NCBI GenBank assembly: GCA_028291515.1 | Contig: JAQGHU010000102.1 | Span: 1-64,000, forward strand | DNA from: Schlesneria sp. | GTDB taxonomy: Bacteria; Planctomycetota; Planctomycetia; Planctomycetales; Planctomycetaceae | Reading direction: 5' to 3' | Length of the DNA: 64,000 bases | The notes under the pieces: generated by a model | Databases searched by the model: none | What the model was told of the DNA's origin: nothing | What the model saw: the letters and a program-made list of their open reading frames with translations, nothing else | Program-made: the position numbers and the translations under genes | Shown here: positions 17,848 to 27,858 of the stretch, in pieces | Position numbering within the stretch: position 1 is the stretch's first letter | Layout: every line of letters starts with the position of its first letter

Positions 17848-20800
17848 ATGGACGGATTTGGAAACTGCCTGCTTCTCCTTCAAGAACAGCTGGAAGCGCC
17901 GAAGACCCACGGCTGGCTCATCCTTGGCGTTTTGGCAGTCATCTTCATTGCGCCCTTTTTGCTCGGCAAATTGATCGCAAGGTCGTTGAAGCTGGACGAT
18001 CTGTCAGGCCGGATCGGCGTCGTCCTGATGACGATTTTCATGGCCCTGGGACCGTTCGCCTACCAAGAGATTGTTGGTCGGTTGGACGAAGCCAGGGTGA
18101 TGAAGGAACGCGCAGTACGTAAAGAGAACCTGAAAGCGGGCGATCCTGAACTGGCCGCCGACGAAAAACCCTACGTTCGCCGGACTTGGCGAGACGCCAT
18201 TCACTGGGGTATCGACCTGGCCGGGGGAACCAACCTCGTTTATGAAGTCGATCTGGCCGCTGCGAAAGAGCAGGGGAAGTCCGTCGACAAGGCCACCCTC
18301 GACAAGATGGTCGATGCGATTCGCAAGCGTATCAACCCGTCAGGTGCTGAAGAAGTTGATGTCCGACGAGTCGGCACAGACCGCATCGAAGTCATCATCC
18401 CCGGCGCCGATCCTGACCTTGTTCTGCAAAAGAAACGCTTGATCGTCAAGCTGGGAAGCCTGGAGTTCGGGATCGTTGCCACGACTCGTAACGACCAAGC
18501 CCTGATCGACCAGGCCATCAAGTTGCCCAGCGACATCAATGAACTGCGCAGCAAATCCGGCGATGAAAGCGTGATTGTCGCGGCCTGGCACGATCTGGCT
18601 GACAAGAAAGATCGCGAACGCGAATATCCCAACGTCGGCTTCCGGTCTGTCCCGCGGCTGGATCGGGACGGCAAAGAAGTTCAGGTGCCGCAGCTGCTGA
18701 TCAAGCATGATCCCCCCAACCGAGCTGTGACCGGTTCCTATCTGACAAATGCGCGGGCCACGACGGACAGCAATGGTGCCGGTGCCGTCGCCTTTACGTT
18801 CAATGCCCGTGGTGCCGCCCTGTTTCATAAGTTGACCAGCGACAATCTTCCGGATAAGACCGATGGAGCACAGCGACAACTGGCGATTTTGCTGGACGGC
18901 AAGATCCAGTCGGCCCCTGTGATTCGCGAAGTGATCAGTTCCACCGGTCAGATCACCGGCAACTTCAAGAAGGCTGACATCGACAGCCTGGTCGGCGTGT
19001 TGAACGCGGGGGCGTTGGCTGTTCCGCTCAAGGAAAACCCAGTCAGCGAATTTACAATCAGCCCGCTACTGGGGATCGACGTGCAGACAAAGGGGATCAG
19101 TGCGATCCTGATTTCAGCCGTCGCGGTGTTCATCTTCATGCTGGTCTACTATCTGGTCGCCGGTGTGATCGCCGACTTGTCGCTGGCGTTAAACCTGCTG
19201 CTGGTCGTCGGGGCGATGGCTTTCATTTCGGCCACTTTCACGTTGCCCGGCCTGGCAGGTCTGGTGTTGACCATCGGTATGGCGGTCGATTCGAACGTGT
19301 TGATTTATGAGCGAATGCGTGAAGAACTGGCCCGCGGTGCCAGCCTGCGATTGGCGATCAAGAACGGTTTTGACAAGGCCTTCGCGGCCATCATCGATAG
19401 TAACGTCACGACCCTGATCACGGCCGTCATTCTGTACCTGATCGGTACCGACCTGATCCGTGGTTTCGCCGTCTCGCTGTTCATCGGGTTGATGGTCAGC
19501 TTGTTCTCGTGCTTGTACTTCGGCCACTTGTGCTTCGACATTGTCGAACGCAAACGCTGGGTCAAGACCCTGAAAATGATGCAGTTCCTGGGGGAAACGA
19601 AGGTCGATTTCCTGTCCAAACGCATGCTGGCCTTCGTGTTCTCGGCTGTCGTCATCTGCGTCGGGCTAATCAGCCTGTTCTCACGCGGAGAGCAGAACAT
19701 GGACATCGACTTCAGCGGTGGAACGATGGTGACATTCGAGTTTGTCGAACCGCAGGCCACCGACGCAGTCCGTGGTCCGCTGGAAGCAGCATTCCCGAAT
19801 GGCATCAGTCTGGAACGGCTGACGTTGAGCGGCGAAGACGCAACTGCCGTCAAAGGCAAGCGGTTCCGTGTTCGGACCACCGAACCAGATCAGGCCAAAG
19901 TCGGCGAAAAGATCAACGAATCGTTTGGCGGTCCCGAATATGCCTTGCGTCGTGTGACTCTCGACGACTTCAAAGTGGGTGACATCTCCGAGAAACTGCC
20001 TGCGAACAGGACCCGTTTTCAGGGGGGCCATCAGGCAGATCTGAAATTTACCGGGGCCATGTCCGAAGCGACTGTTATTGATTACATCGCCAAGGAACTG
20101 TCCAAGTTGAAAGTCGGTAAAGAGCAGCCGAAGTACGACGCGGTACAGTTGCTGCTGTCCGCTCGTGGGACCAAGGCGGCTGATGAAGGAAACCAATCGG
20201 TTGGCCGAGCCAGTCCAAAGTTCTCTGAATTCTCGGTGTTGACCGCCAAAGAGATCGACACGACGGACATGGAAATGGCCCTGAAGGATATTCAGGCCAC
20301 ACTAAGCAAGCAGCCCTTCTTCGAAGAAGTGAATGCGTTCGACACCTCGGTCGCCACCGAGACGAAGAAGTTGGCGTTATTGGCGATTGCGGCCAGTATC
20401 GTCATGATCGTCATCTACATCTGGTTCCGGTTTGAGAAGGTTTACTTCGGGTATGCGGCGGTGGCGGCGCTCGCGCACGACGTGCTCGTGGTAATGGGTG
20501 CGATTGCCATGGGAGCATATCTCAGCAAGACACCGCTTGGTCCCTACCTGGGATTGGAAGACTTTAAGATCAACATGGGCCAGGTCGCCTGCTTGTTGAC
20601 GATCGTCGGTTACTCGCTGAACGATACGATCGTGATCTTCGACCGGATCCGTGAAATCAAGGGGAAGAGCCCGAAGATCACATATGATATGATCAACCTG
20701 AGCGTCAATCAGACGTTGTCTCGTACGATCCTGACCGCCTTGACGGTGTTTATCGTGGTCATGGTCCTTTATGTCGCTGGTGGCGCAGGGATTCACGGTT

Positions 20801-20928
20801 TTGCGTTCTCGATGATCATCGGGGTCCTGACGGGTGCTTACAGCACGATCTACATCGCTAACCCGGTGTTGTTCTGGCTGGTCGATCGTGAGAACCGATT
20901 GGCCCCACCGAAAAAGGCTGCCGCCTGA
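17848..20928 (+). CDS. secDF: SecDF fusion, protein-export membrane protein
   Basis: SecD and SecF use the proton-motive force to pull secreted proteins through SecYEG. Here the two are one polypeptide of 1026 residues. The SecD half (about 1-590) has an N-terminal membrane segment, the GIDLAGGTNLVYEV motif, and a five-helix block at about 405-585 with LTIGMAVDSNVLIYERMREEL. The SecF half (about 600-1026) begins with a helix followed by the DIDFSGGTMVTFEF motif and ends in another five-helix block with VGYSLNDTIVIFDRIRE. I use the ATG at 17848, preceded by AGGACGGA; a TTG at 17809 is possible. Fused SecDF is known from Bacillus and many planctomycetes. Transcription is ended by the hairpin at 20948. 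Confidence 0.95.
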   Translation: MDGFGNCLLLLQEQLEAPKTHGWLILGVLAVIFIAPFLLGKLIARSLKLDDLSGRIGVVLMTIFMALGPFAYQEIVGRLDEARVMKERAVRKENLKAGDPELAADEKPYVRRTWRDAIHWGIDLAGGTNLVYEVDLAAAKEQGKSVDKATLDKMVDAIRKRINPSGAEEVDVRRVGTDRIEVIIPGADPDLVLQKKRLIVKLGSLEFGIVATTRNDQALIDQAIKLPSDINELRSKSGDESVIVAAWHDLADKKDREREYPNVGFRSVPRLDRDGKEVQVPQLLIKHDPPNRAVTGSYLTNARATTDSNGAGAVAFTFNARGAALFHKLTSDNLPDKTDGAQRQLAILLDGKIQSAPVIREVISSTGQITGNFKKADIDSLVGVLNAGALAVPLKENPVSEFTISPLLGIDVQTKGISAILISAVAVFIFMLVYYLVAGVIADLSLALNLLLVVGAMAFISATFTLPGLAGLVLTIGMAVDSNVLIYERMREELARGASLRLAIKNGFDKAFAAIIDSNVTTLITAVILYLIGTDLIRGFAVSLFIGLMVSLFSCLYFGHLCFDIVERKRWVKTLKMMQFLGETKVDFLSKRMLAFVFSAVVICVGLISLFSRGEQNMDIDFSGGTMVTFEFVEPQATDAVRGPLEAAFPNGISLERLTLSGEDATAVKGKRFRVRTTEPDQAKVGEKINESFGGPEYALRRVTLDDFKVGDISEKLPANRTRFQGGHQADLKFTGAMSEATVIDYIAKELSKLKVGKEQPKYDAVQLLLSARGTKAADEGNQSVGRASPKFSEFSVLTAKEIDTTDMEMALKDIQATLSKQPFFEEVNAFDTSVATETKKLALLAIAASIVMIVIYIWFRFEKVYFGYAAVAALAHDVLVVMGAIAMGAYLSKTPLGPYLGLEDFKINMGQVACLLTIVGYSLNDTIVIFDRIREIKGKSPKITYDMINLSVNQTLSRTILTALTVFIVVMVLYVAGGAGIHGFAFSMIIGVLTGAYSTIYIANPVLFWLVDRENRLAPPKKAAA

Positions 20929-20947
20929 TCGTGAGTGAGTGAATACA

Positions 20948-20987
20948 AAAGCCCCGCCGAAGTGCATTCGGCGGGGCTTTGTTTTTT
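20948..20987 (+). terminator. Strong Rho-independent terminator after secDF
   Basis: Perfect 14-base arms (20948-20961 and 20967-20980, core GCCCCGCCGAA) with a 5-base loop GTGCA, followed by GTTTTTT. Starts 19 bases after the secDF stop. Confidence 0.93.
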
Positions 20988-21099
20988 GGTGGGATTCGAT
21001 TGGGGAAAGCCGGTATTTATTTCACGGCCCCGTGTTCATCGGTCCGCGTGCTGACGCAGCGCGGCTCAACTGGGAGTTCTTAAGCATCGCGACATCGCA

Positions 21100-21909
21100 T
21101 CATGCTGGCCAGCACTGGCCGCCACCGTCGACTCGCAGGACCTGGCCCGTGACGAAGTCACCTAAAGGGCCCGCGAAGAAGTCGACAACACGAGCCACTT
21201 CGTCGACCAGGGCGATGCGATCGAGCGTCCCTTCAGAAACCATCCGGTCTCCCGGGACTTGGCGAGTTCCCAGGAAGCGACCCGTTCGTGTGTCGCCGGG
21301 TGCCAGGCTATTGACGGTGACGTTATAGGGACGCATCTGCACTGCCAGGCAGCGTGTATACTCGACCACGGCGGCTTTGGCGGTGGAATAGATCACGCTG
21401 TTTTCGCTCCCCTTGAACGCGGCGATCGAGCTGATAGTGATCACTCTTCCGGCTTTTCGCTCCATCATCCCCCGAGCGGTCTGCTGGCAGATCAGAATCG
21501 TGCTGAGCAGGTTACGATCGAGCACCGCTTTCACATCGATTTCTTTGACCATCACCGCATCATTGGGATTGGGTTTTCCTCCCCCGGCCGCGACGTCTCC
21601 ACCAGCGTTATGGACCAGAACGTGGATCGGGCCCAGTTCCTGCTGAGCGGTCTTCACCACATGTTCGACATCGGCATTCACAGTCAAATCGCCAAGAATG
21701 CGAATCGTTCTGACACCGAATTGCTCGCCAATTTGCCTAGCCACATCGGTCAGCGTCGTTCCCTCGCCATATTCAGAAGGCCCGTTTTCTCGCATCCCGT
21801 GGACGGCGATATCGCAGCCCATCGCCGCCAATCGCTCGGCAAATGCTCGCCCCAAACCACGCCCAGCTCCTGTGACCAAAGCAACTCTACCCGCCAGTGG
21901 TTTCTCCAA
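21100..21909 (-). CDS. SDR family NAD(P)-dependent oxidoreductase
   Basis: A classical short-chain dehydrogenase/reductase. Visible are the Rossmann nucleotide motif VTGAGRGLGRA near the start, the HNAGG (NNAG-equivalent) strand motif, and the catalytic Ser-Tyr-xxx-Lys set in ISSIAAFKGSENSVIYSTAK, followed by NSLAPGDTRTGRF and a C-terminal TGQVLRVDGG typical of the FabG-like branch. The substrate is unknown. I favour the TTG start at 21909 (269 residues) because CGGGAG precedes it and the protein then begins just before the Rossmann strand; an ATG at 21972 adds 21 unrelated residues. It is monocistronic by appearance. Confidence 0.85.
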   Translation of the reverse strand: MEKPLAGRVALVTGAGRGLGRAFAERLAAMGCDIAVHGMRENGPSEYGEGTTLTDVARQIGEQFGVRTIRILGDLTVNADVEHVVKTAQQELGPIHVLVHNAGGDVAAGGGKPNPNDAVMVKEIDVKAVLDRNLLSTILICQQTARGMMERKAGRVITISSIAAFKGSENSVIYSTAKAAVVEYTRCLAVQMRPYNVTVNSLAPGDTRTGRFLGTRQVPGDRMVSEGTLDRIALVDEVARVVDFFAGPLGDFVTGQVLRVDGGGQCWPA

Positions 21910-22151
21910 GTGATTTCTCCCGAAGGCTTTATCTGTGACTGTATTTCTGCCGCATCGCGGATCAAGACCCATCGATTCTTGTAAGACGAGACCGCCAAGT
22001 CGTCAAGAAAGGCCCTGCATTTTGTGGACATTAAGCCATCGTGCGAGTCAAACGCCTCACCGTGGACAGTGCACCAAAGCATGTCCGCGCTGTCTGTAGG
22101 ACGGCCGGGGTGGCCGGAGAATGCCGCTATCAGGCTGTGAACATTCCGGGG

Positions 22152-24470
22152 CTAGCGCATATTGAGCGGCTCAACATCGATAATGAATTCGATTTCGGGG
22201 TGATTAGGAATCGTCGGCGCAGCATGCAGCCAGAGATTCTGCAGCGACGACAATTCGACCGCTGTCATTTGAAGGTGATAGCGAAAGTTCGCTTTCAATC
22301 GGGTCACCAGACACGGAGCCGGACCAAGGAGGCGAACTTCCAACCCCAATTCTTTCGCGCTGCTGCGAAGGATCTCACCGATCTTTGTCGCGAAGTCTTT
22401 GACTTCGTTTTCCACAGGGCCGCGGATGACAACTCGCGCCAGATGAGTGAAAGGAGGAACCTTCAATGCCTGACGATGACGCAATTCGTCGGTGGCGAAC
22501 CCCAGATAGTCATGAGCGGCAGCCTTCATGATCGCTGGCTGATCAGGCGAGGCAGTCTGAACCAGGACTCGCCCCCCTTTTTCACTGCGCCCGGTGCGTC
22601 CAGCGACTTGCGCGATCAACTGAAAAGTCCTTTCCGCGGATCGCAGGTCGGGCTGATGCAACAATGTGTCCGCGTCGATCACTCCGACCAAAGTGACGTT
22701 CGGAAAATCGAGCCCCTTGGCGATCATCTGGGTTCCGAGCAGAATCTGCACTTCGCCGTGCCGAAACTGTTCCAGAGCCGTATCATGACTGCCTCGTTTC
22801 TGCATCGTGTCGCTATCCATCCGCAGGCACTTGTAGTCCGGAAAACGAGTTTTGACTTCGCTCTCCAACCGCTCGGTCCCCATCCCCAACGAAAGCAGAC
22901 CAGGCTTGGCGCACTTGGGGCAAGCTGACGGGGGCGTGGTGCTGTAATCGCAACTATGACAAAGAGCGACTCCGCGAGCCTTGTGCCAGGTTAAGGTGAC
23001 ATCGCAATCGGGACATTTCACACCTTCCCCACAACTGCGACACCAGAATACAGGCGAAAAACCGCGCACGTTGAGGAACAGAATCACTTGTCCACCGGCC
23101 TTTAAGGCTGCCTGCATGGAGGTAAACATTGCTCGACCAATGCCCGATCCTTTCGCGATGGCGGGATCATTCCGGGTATCGACAATGACGACCGGCGGCA
23201 GCGGTAGCCGTGCGACGCGTTTCGGCATCGCAATTAGCGTGTCTTGCTTGCGCAGCACTCGCAGGAAGGACTCCAGCGTTGGGGTTGCCGAACCGAGAAT
23301 TAAGGGAATCCCCTCGAGTTCTGCTCGCTGCCGAGCGACCTCGACTGCGTGATAGCGCGGCGTGCTGTCTTGTTTGAAACTGGTCTCGTGCTCTTCATCG
23401 ATCACGATCAAACCGAGATGCGGCGTCGGCGCAAAGACGGCGCTGCGAGCACCGACAACGACTTGCACGGCCCCGCTGGCAATCTGTTGCCAGTGCCCAT
23501 GCCGCTCGGCATCCGTCAAATGGCTGTGAAGGACAGCGACGGACGGAAAACGACTGTGAAATCGGCGTATCGTTTGCGGCGTGAGGCTGATTTCCGGAAC
23601 GAGCACGATTGCTTGTCGGCCGTAACTGACGATCTCTTCAATCGCCTTGATGTAGACTTCCGTCTTGCCGCTACCAGTCACTCCATTCAACAGCAGAGTT
23701 CGATGCTGGCTTGATCTGACAACCTCTAGAATCGTGTTTACGGCACGCTGCTGATCGGGATTCATCACGATTTCGCGGTGGGCCTCGGGCTTCGCCATGA
23801 TCGGAGCAGAAAGCTGCCTTTCACGAGAGGCGACGATCAATCCTTTGTCCCTCAATCCGTGAATCGGTGCGAGGCCACAACTGGCAGCCTCGGAAAGCTC
23901 ATCGACACGTAAGGGGCTCGCTGCCGAAGTGAGCACTTCGAAGACCGCACGCTGTTTCGCGGGCAACTTTAATTCGCGGAACAGCAATTCTCGATCATTC
24001 AGCCGCGGCAATATCGCGGGATTGAGAGCAAAAAAAGTGAATTCACGTGTCCCTGCCCGCGATTTCACACCCGCCGGGACAATGCTTTCCAACACCTGCC
24101 CCCACCCGCAGAGATAGCGGTCGGCGATCCAGCGAGTGAGTTGCAGCATTCGCCCATCAACCAGCGGTTCGCGATCCAGAACACTCGTCAGGGTCTTCAG
24201 CGTCTTACCGATTGGCAATCCCGTCGACAGCCCCACACAAAAACCGACCGTCGGCTTGTTGCCTCGCCCAAACGGGGCCTCAATCCGCTCGCCCGGACTG
24301 ACCAGGTCGCGCAGGTCGTTCGGAACAACGTATTGGAAGACCGTTGTCAGCGGGCGATTGAAGACTACTTCCGCGACCAGGCAATCTGCCGCTGCAGCCA
24401 CTTCCCATGACTGCAGGTTTGGTGGCAGTTCTTCTTCGGAGAATAGTGATGACTGGCGAGTCTTAGACAC
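22152..24470 (-). CDS. priA: Primosomal protein N' (PriA), replication-restart helicase
   Basis: PriA recognises stalled forks and reloads the replisome. The 772-residue protein has the N-terminal 3'-DNA-binding domain (about 25-130, with ERIEAPFGRGNKPTVGFCVG). Helicase motif I is LLNGVTGSGKTEVY (near 258-271), motif II is the DEEH box (DEEHETSFKQD), and motif III is GSATPTLES. The zinc-binding insert has paired cysteines (CRSCGEGVKCPDCD, CHSCDYS, CPKC), and motifs V and VI follow (GTQMIAKGLDFPNVTLVGV, QVAGRTGR). All catalytic motifs appear intact. DUF1571 lies 11 bases upstream on the same strand, so cotranscription is plausible. Confidence 0.96.
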   Translation of the reverse strand: MSKTRQSSLFSEEELPPNLQSWEVAAAADCLVAEVVFNRPLTTVFQYVVPNDLRDLVSPGERIEAPFGRGNKPTVGFCVGLSTGLPIGKTLKTLTSVLDREPLVDGRMLQLTRWIADRYLCGWGQVLESIVPAGVKSRAGTREFTFFALNPAILPRLNDRELLFRELKLPAKQRAVFEVLTSAASPLRVDELSEAASCGLAPIHGLRDKGLIVASRERQLSAPIMAKPEAHREIVMNPDQQRAVNTILEVVRSSQHRTLLLNGVTGSGKTEVYIKAIEEIVSYGRQAIVLVPEISLTPQTIRRFHSRFPSVAVLHSHLTDAERHGHWQQIASGAVQVVVGARSAVFAPTPHLGLIVIDEEHETSFKQDSTPRYHAVEVARQRAELEGIPLILGSATPTLESFLRVLRKQDTLIAMPKRVARLPLPPVVIVDTRNDPAIAKGSGIGRAMFTSMQAALKAGGQVILFLNVRGFSPVFWCRSCGEGVKCPDCDVTLTWHKARGVALCHSCDYSTTPPSACPKCAKPGLLSLGMGTERLESEVKTRFPDYKCLRMDSDTMQKRGSHDTALEQFRHGEVQILLGTQMIAKGLDFPNVTLVGVIDADTLLHQPDLRSAERTFQLIAQVAGRTGRSEKGGRVLVQTASPDQPAIMKAAAHDYLGFATDELRHRQALKVPPFTHLARVVIRGPVENEVKDFATKIGEILRSSAKELGLEVRLLGPAPCLVTRLKANFRYHLQMTAVELSSLQNLWLHAAPTIPNHPEIEFIIDVEPLNMR

Positions 24471-24481
24471 GTGAGGTCGGC

Positions 24482-25390
24482 TTAGGGTTGAAACGCTTTT
24501 TTCGCGTCGAAATCAACGTCGCTCAGGCCGACATTCGTCCTGATATTGGAGTAAGTATAGTCTTCTAGAACTGGCGCACTCGATTCTCCAGTCTGCGGAA
24601 ACCCGAGTTGTTCGACTCGAACAGCCAGATGCGTCTGCTGGTCGATCCACAGCCGAGTGATATGAAACTGAACCTTGTCGCGGGGAGTCGGGACAATCGA
24701 CTCGTAGACCGTGCATGTTTCGCCAGTCGCCAACTTGGCGTCAGCCTCAATTCGCGTGCTGACATCGCTCTGCATTCGATCGGCTTCCCACTGAGCAATG
24801 ACCAGGTCGAGCATTTTTTGAAGACCAATCATCGTCACCGGATAGCGGTTATCGGCCATGGCCAGCGATCCCGTCGGCTGCAGGGGCTGGATCCCAAGGA
24901 TCGATTTGTATCCTGATTCCTGAACCAGCAGGTTATTGCTGTTGCTCCCCTTTACGTAGACGACCTGGCGTCCTGCGACGGCCTTTGGTTCAACAAACTT
25001 CAAATAGACGCTGAAGGGTTCGACTCGCACCTTCAAGTTCATTTTCGTCGCGACGAGCTTGCGACCAACTTGCTCGCGTTTATCGAAAACGGCTGAGTAA
25101 TCCTGGACGCCCTTCAGGGCATCGCGCGCCTTGTAGGCGGCTTGCAAAAATTCATCCAATGCGTGCGGCGAAGCAGTTGAGATCGCTTCGTTGCTCGGTG
25201 AATCAACTCCCAATGTCGATTCGGGCAGATCAACGGTTGATGTCACCGCGGCCTGGGGATCAACATCCGCTGGCTTCGCAGAAAAGAAGGCAATGCGAAG
25301 TATGACTGCAGCAATACAAATCCCGACGACGACCAGGACTGCCGATCGCCATCGAATTTGTATTCTGGTCACTGCAGCCATCAACAACAC
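24482..25390 (-). CDS. DUF1571 domain-containing protein
   Basis: A 302-residue protein with one N-terminal membrane segment (about 18-36) and an exported body. The body matches DUF1571, a planctomycete-enriched family: it begins near residue 79 with ALDEFLQAAYKARDALKGVQDYSAVF and continues with KREQVGRKLV, YLKFVEPKAVAGRQVVYVKG and a closing YTYSNIRTNVGLSDVDFDAKK. The pattern resembles outer-membrane lipoprotein-sorting (LolA-like) half-barrels, but no function is established. The annotated start gives MLLMAAVTRIQIRW; an internal ATG a few codons later is also possible. It sits 11 bases before priA on the same strand. Confidence 0.85.
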   Translation of the reverse strand: MLLMAAVTRIQIRWRSAVLVVVGICIAAVILRIAFFSAKPADVDPQAAVTSTVDLPESTLGVDSPSNEAISTASPHALDEFLQAAYKARDALKGVQDYSAVFDKREQVGRKLVATKMNLKVRVEPFSVYLKFVEPKAVAGRQVVYVKGSNSNNLLVQESGYKSILGIQPLQPTGSLAMADNRYPVTMIGLQKMLDLVIAQWEADRMQSDVSTRIEADAKLATGETCTVYESIVPTPRDKVQFHITRLWIDQQTHLAVRVEQLGFPQTGESSAPVLEDYTYSNIRTNVGLSDVDFDAKKAFQP

Positions 25391-25408
25391 CTTGATAGGT
25401 TCAGTCCA

Positions 25409-26458
25409 CTACTTGGCAGCACGCTTCTTGGCGATCAGTTCCAGCAGGGCCTTGAGAGGATCTGCGAACTTCGCCAATCCCTCTTCCATCAGAACAATTT
25501 CCAGCTTGTTGAAATCGACCTTCTGATCGATATCTGCAACGATCTCCGTCGGCGGCAGTCGGTCCACTTTCCTCGAAAAGACTTTGCCCGTCATTTTTTG
25601 AATCGCCGCATTCGTCGCCGGTGGATTCGTCTGAATGTCCGAGCCAGCCAGAGCATCCACGTACTTGTCAGGCGAATCGCTGGGATCTTTCGTACCCGTG
25701 CTCGCAAAGATGAACTCTTGCTTCAACTGCAGGTTCTTGTCCGACCAGAACTGGCGGTTCTCTTGCCACAACCGCTGGGCATTGACGATACCAACCAGGC
25801 CTTGCGCACCTGTCGATAAGTCTGGCACATGCTTCTTCGTGTAGACATCAATCCGGCTGACAAAAATGCTATAAACCGACTTGAAGCCTTCCAGAGACGG
25901 TCGTCGCTTGGCACCGCGCCAGATTGCATCGCGGGCCGCAACGTACTGGCGTCGTGAGAACAGGAGCGTCACATTCAACGTGATCCCGGCTGCGGCGAGT
26001 TCTTCCAGGGCACCCAGGCCAGCTGGCGTTCCTGGTACCTTAATCATGCGGTTCGTGTGCCCCTTCGCCCACTTCTTGCCGAGCTCGATGTACCGAGCCA
26101 CCTTTTCATCATGCGACAGCGGACAATCGGCCGCTTCTAACAGCGGATCCAGTTCGAAGCTGACATAGCCGTCGTCGCCTTTCGTGCTGCGATGAACTTC
26201 GGCGAAGACATCCTGAGCCTGCTTCACCAGCCGATCGGTCATCTCCCAGGCGATATCCGCGTCCGACAGCCCCTGCTTGGACAGTTCGATGATCTGGTCA
26301 TCGAACCGACCGGTTTTCAGCAGATCGGAAATGATGATGGGGTTTGATGTTGCTCCGGTGGCTCCGAACTTGCGATTTTCGAGCACGAGATCAGGATCAA
26401 TACTATCGAGCCATAATTTCGTACCACAGCTGACCAGTGTTTCGAGTGGCGTCGGCAT
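25409..26458 (-). CDS. tal: Transaldolase
   Basis: Transaldolase moves a dihydroxyacetone unit between sugar phosphates in the non-oxidative pentose phosphate pathway. The 349-residue protein has family landmarks: [19 protein letters not shown] with [10 protein letters not shown] near the start, the active-site region [19 protein letters not shown] carrying the Schiff-base lysine, [11 protein letters not shown], and the [10 protein letters not shown] stretch. Length and sequence style fit the longer transaldolase subfamily found in actinobacteria and planctomycetes. I use the ATG at 26458, preceded by ACGGAG seven to nine bases upstream; a TTG at 26479 would add seven residues. Confidence 0.92.
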   Translation of the reverse strand: MPTPLETLVSCGTKLWLDSIDPDLVLENRKFGATGATSNPIIISDLLKTGRFDDQIIELSKQGLSDADIAWEMTDRLVKQAQDVFAEVHRSTKGDDGYVSFELDPLLEAADCPLSHDEKVARYIELGKKWAKGHTNRMIKVPGTPAGLGALEELAAAGITLNVTLLFSRRQYVAARDAIWRGAKRRPSLEGFKSVYSIFVSRIDVYTKKHVPDLSTGAQGLVGIVNAQRLWQENRQFWSDKNLQLKQEFIFASTGTKDPSDSPDKYVDALAGSDIQTNPPATNAAIQKMTGKVFSRKVDRLPPTEIVADIDQKVDFNKLEIVLMEEGLAKFADPLKALLELIAKKRAAK

Positions 26459-26790
26459 CGTGATAACTCCGTCTTGCAAGGGTCACGTTATAAGTGCATC
26501 AATTCAGTCTCCCGAACAGCAATGGATCTGTCGAGGCTGCATGCCTGGCATTTCGCATCGAGCAGTCGTCAGTGATTGCTGACAGGATATTTTGACCTAA
26601 GTCGCACCATTCTTCGAGGATTCGGCGGCGACTTCAACCAGCGCGGGACGAGACTTGCAATTGGTCACTCATTGAAATTTGAAATGACGCAACTGATATC
26701 GAACAGAGTCCGGGAACAGCCGCTCACCAGTTGTGAACGGGTGCCACTTCCGAATTCAAGACTGAACCCAGACGCTTCTGTCGCCAGAAG
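26459..26790. other. Intergenic region upstream of transaldolase (332 bases)
   Basis: This lies between the transaldolase start and the stop of the YheT-type hydrolase, both on the minus strand. On the minus strand a TATAAC hexamer (about 26489-26494) could be a -10 element for the transaldolase, but its -35 is poor. Nothing else recognisable. Confidence 0.5.
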
Positions 26791-27858
26791 TTACGCGGCT
26801 GCAAAGAGATCGTGCGAGTGACGCGACATGAGTTCGAGAATTCGCCAATCGAGCCAGAATTCGTCCGGATCTTGCCCGCGACGTGCGATGTATCCCACAT
26901 GTCCACCGCCGGCTGCGACCGCCAACCGCACTTGTGGCGACCAGCATTCGATAGAGCGAGTGAACATCTGCAGCGGGACCATTGGATCGTCTTGTGACGT
27001 AATAATCGTCGTTGGCACTTGAATTTGCGGCATGAACTGCATGGCACTGCAGCGGTCGTAGTACTCACGACTCGTGGAAAAACCGCTTACGGGAGCGGTG
27101 TACCAATCATCAAACTCCATCAAACTTCGTGGCCGATTCCATTGCTCTGGCATCGGCGCATCGGGTCTCTGCGAGCGACGCTGCAACAAGTCACTAAACA
27201 ACTTGCCGGCGAAATGGCGGTCATACCATCCCGTCAGCGTCCTGCGAAGAGCCCCCAGGCTATGTGACAAGTCGATGGGGGGATTGACCGCAATCGCCTG
27301 AAGCACCTCGCTCGGAATGCGTTCGGGCGATTCGCCCAGATACTTCAGCAGAATATTGCCGCTCAGGGAGACTCCCAGCAGGCTCAAATAAGGTTCGCGG
27401 TGAACAATTCTGTTGCGACGCCATGATGCGGCGTCGTGCGTCTCACACCAACAAACGATGTTTTCGAGCACTCGAGCCAAATCATCTGACCGACCAGCAT
27501 GATATGGCAAGCGGGCCAGGCCACGTCCGGCACCACAACCGCGCATATCCCAACGGAAAACACGTGTTCCCTGCTGCGTCAGCTTTGCCGCCAGCCGCAC
27601 CAGCACCGGACTTTGATGGCTGCCGTTAAGCCCATGCATCAGCAACGCGGCTCGATCGCCGGGCTGCCAACCTGGAGGACAGTCGTCATGAACGATGACG
27701 ATATCACCATCATCAAATTCGATTTGGCGGGGAATAGCTTGGTACTGATTCAACCGACCGAACCAACATCCGGCCGCCAACGTCTGTCGATGAGCGCCGC
27801 TTAACCACCAAGGGGCGAGGAAAGGGCTTAATTGCAGATACCGATCCGTCAACGCCAC
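26791..27858 (-). CDS. Alpha/beta hydrolase, YheT family
   Basis: A 355-residue alpha/beta hydrolase of the YheT/ABHD1-3 type. The N-terminus FLAPWWLSGAHRQTLAAGCW matches the family's PWWLxGAHxQT opening. The oxyanion-region LLMHGLNGSHQSP and the nucleophile elbow GVSLSGNILLKYLGE (GxSxG) are clear. Later landmarks are the aspartate in ITSQDDPMVPL and the histidine in GGHVGYI, which complete the triad. Known relatives hydrolyse esters, often lipid-derived, but the substrate here is unknown. The gene appears monocistronic, starting divergently from the ribosomal cluster. Confidence 0.9.
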   Translation of the reverse strand: MALTDRYLQLSPFLAPWWLSGAHRQTLAAGCWFGRLNQYQAIPRQIEFDDGDIVIVHDDCPPGWQPGDRAALLMHGLNGSHQSPVLVRLAAKLTQQGTRVFRWDMRGCGAGRGLARLPYHAGRSDDLARVLENIVCWCETHDAASWRRNRIVHREPYLSLLGVSLSGNILLKYLGESPERIPSEVLQAIAVNPPIDLSHSLGALRRTLTGWYDRHFAGKLFSDLLQRRSQRPDAPMPEQWNRPRSLMEFDDWYTAPVSGFSTSREYYDRCSAMQFMPQIQVPTTIITSQDDPMVPLQMFTRSIECWSPQVRLAVAAGGGHVGYIARRGQDPDEFWLDWRILELMSRHSHDLFAAA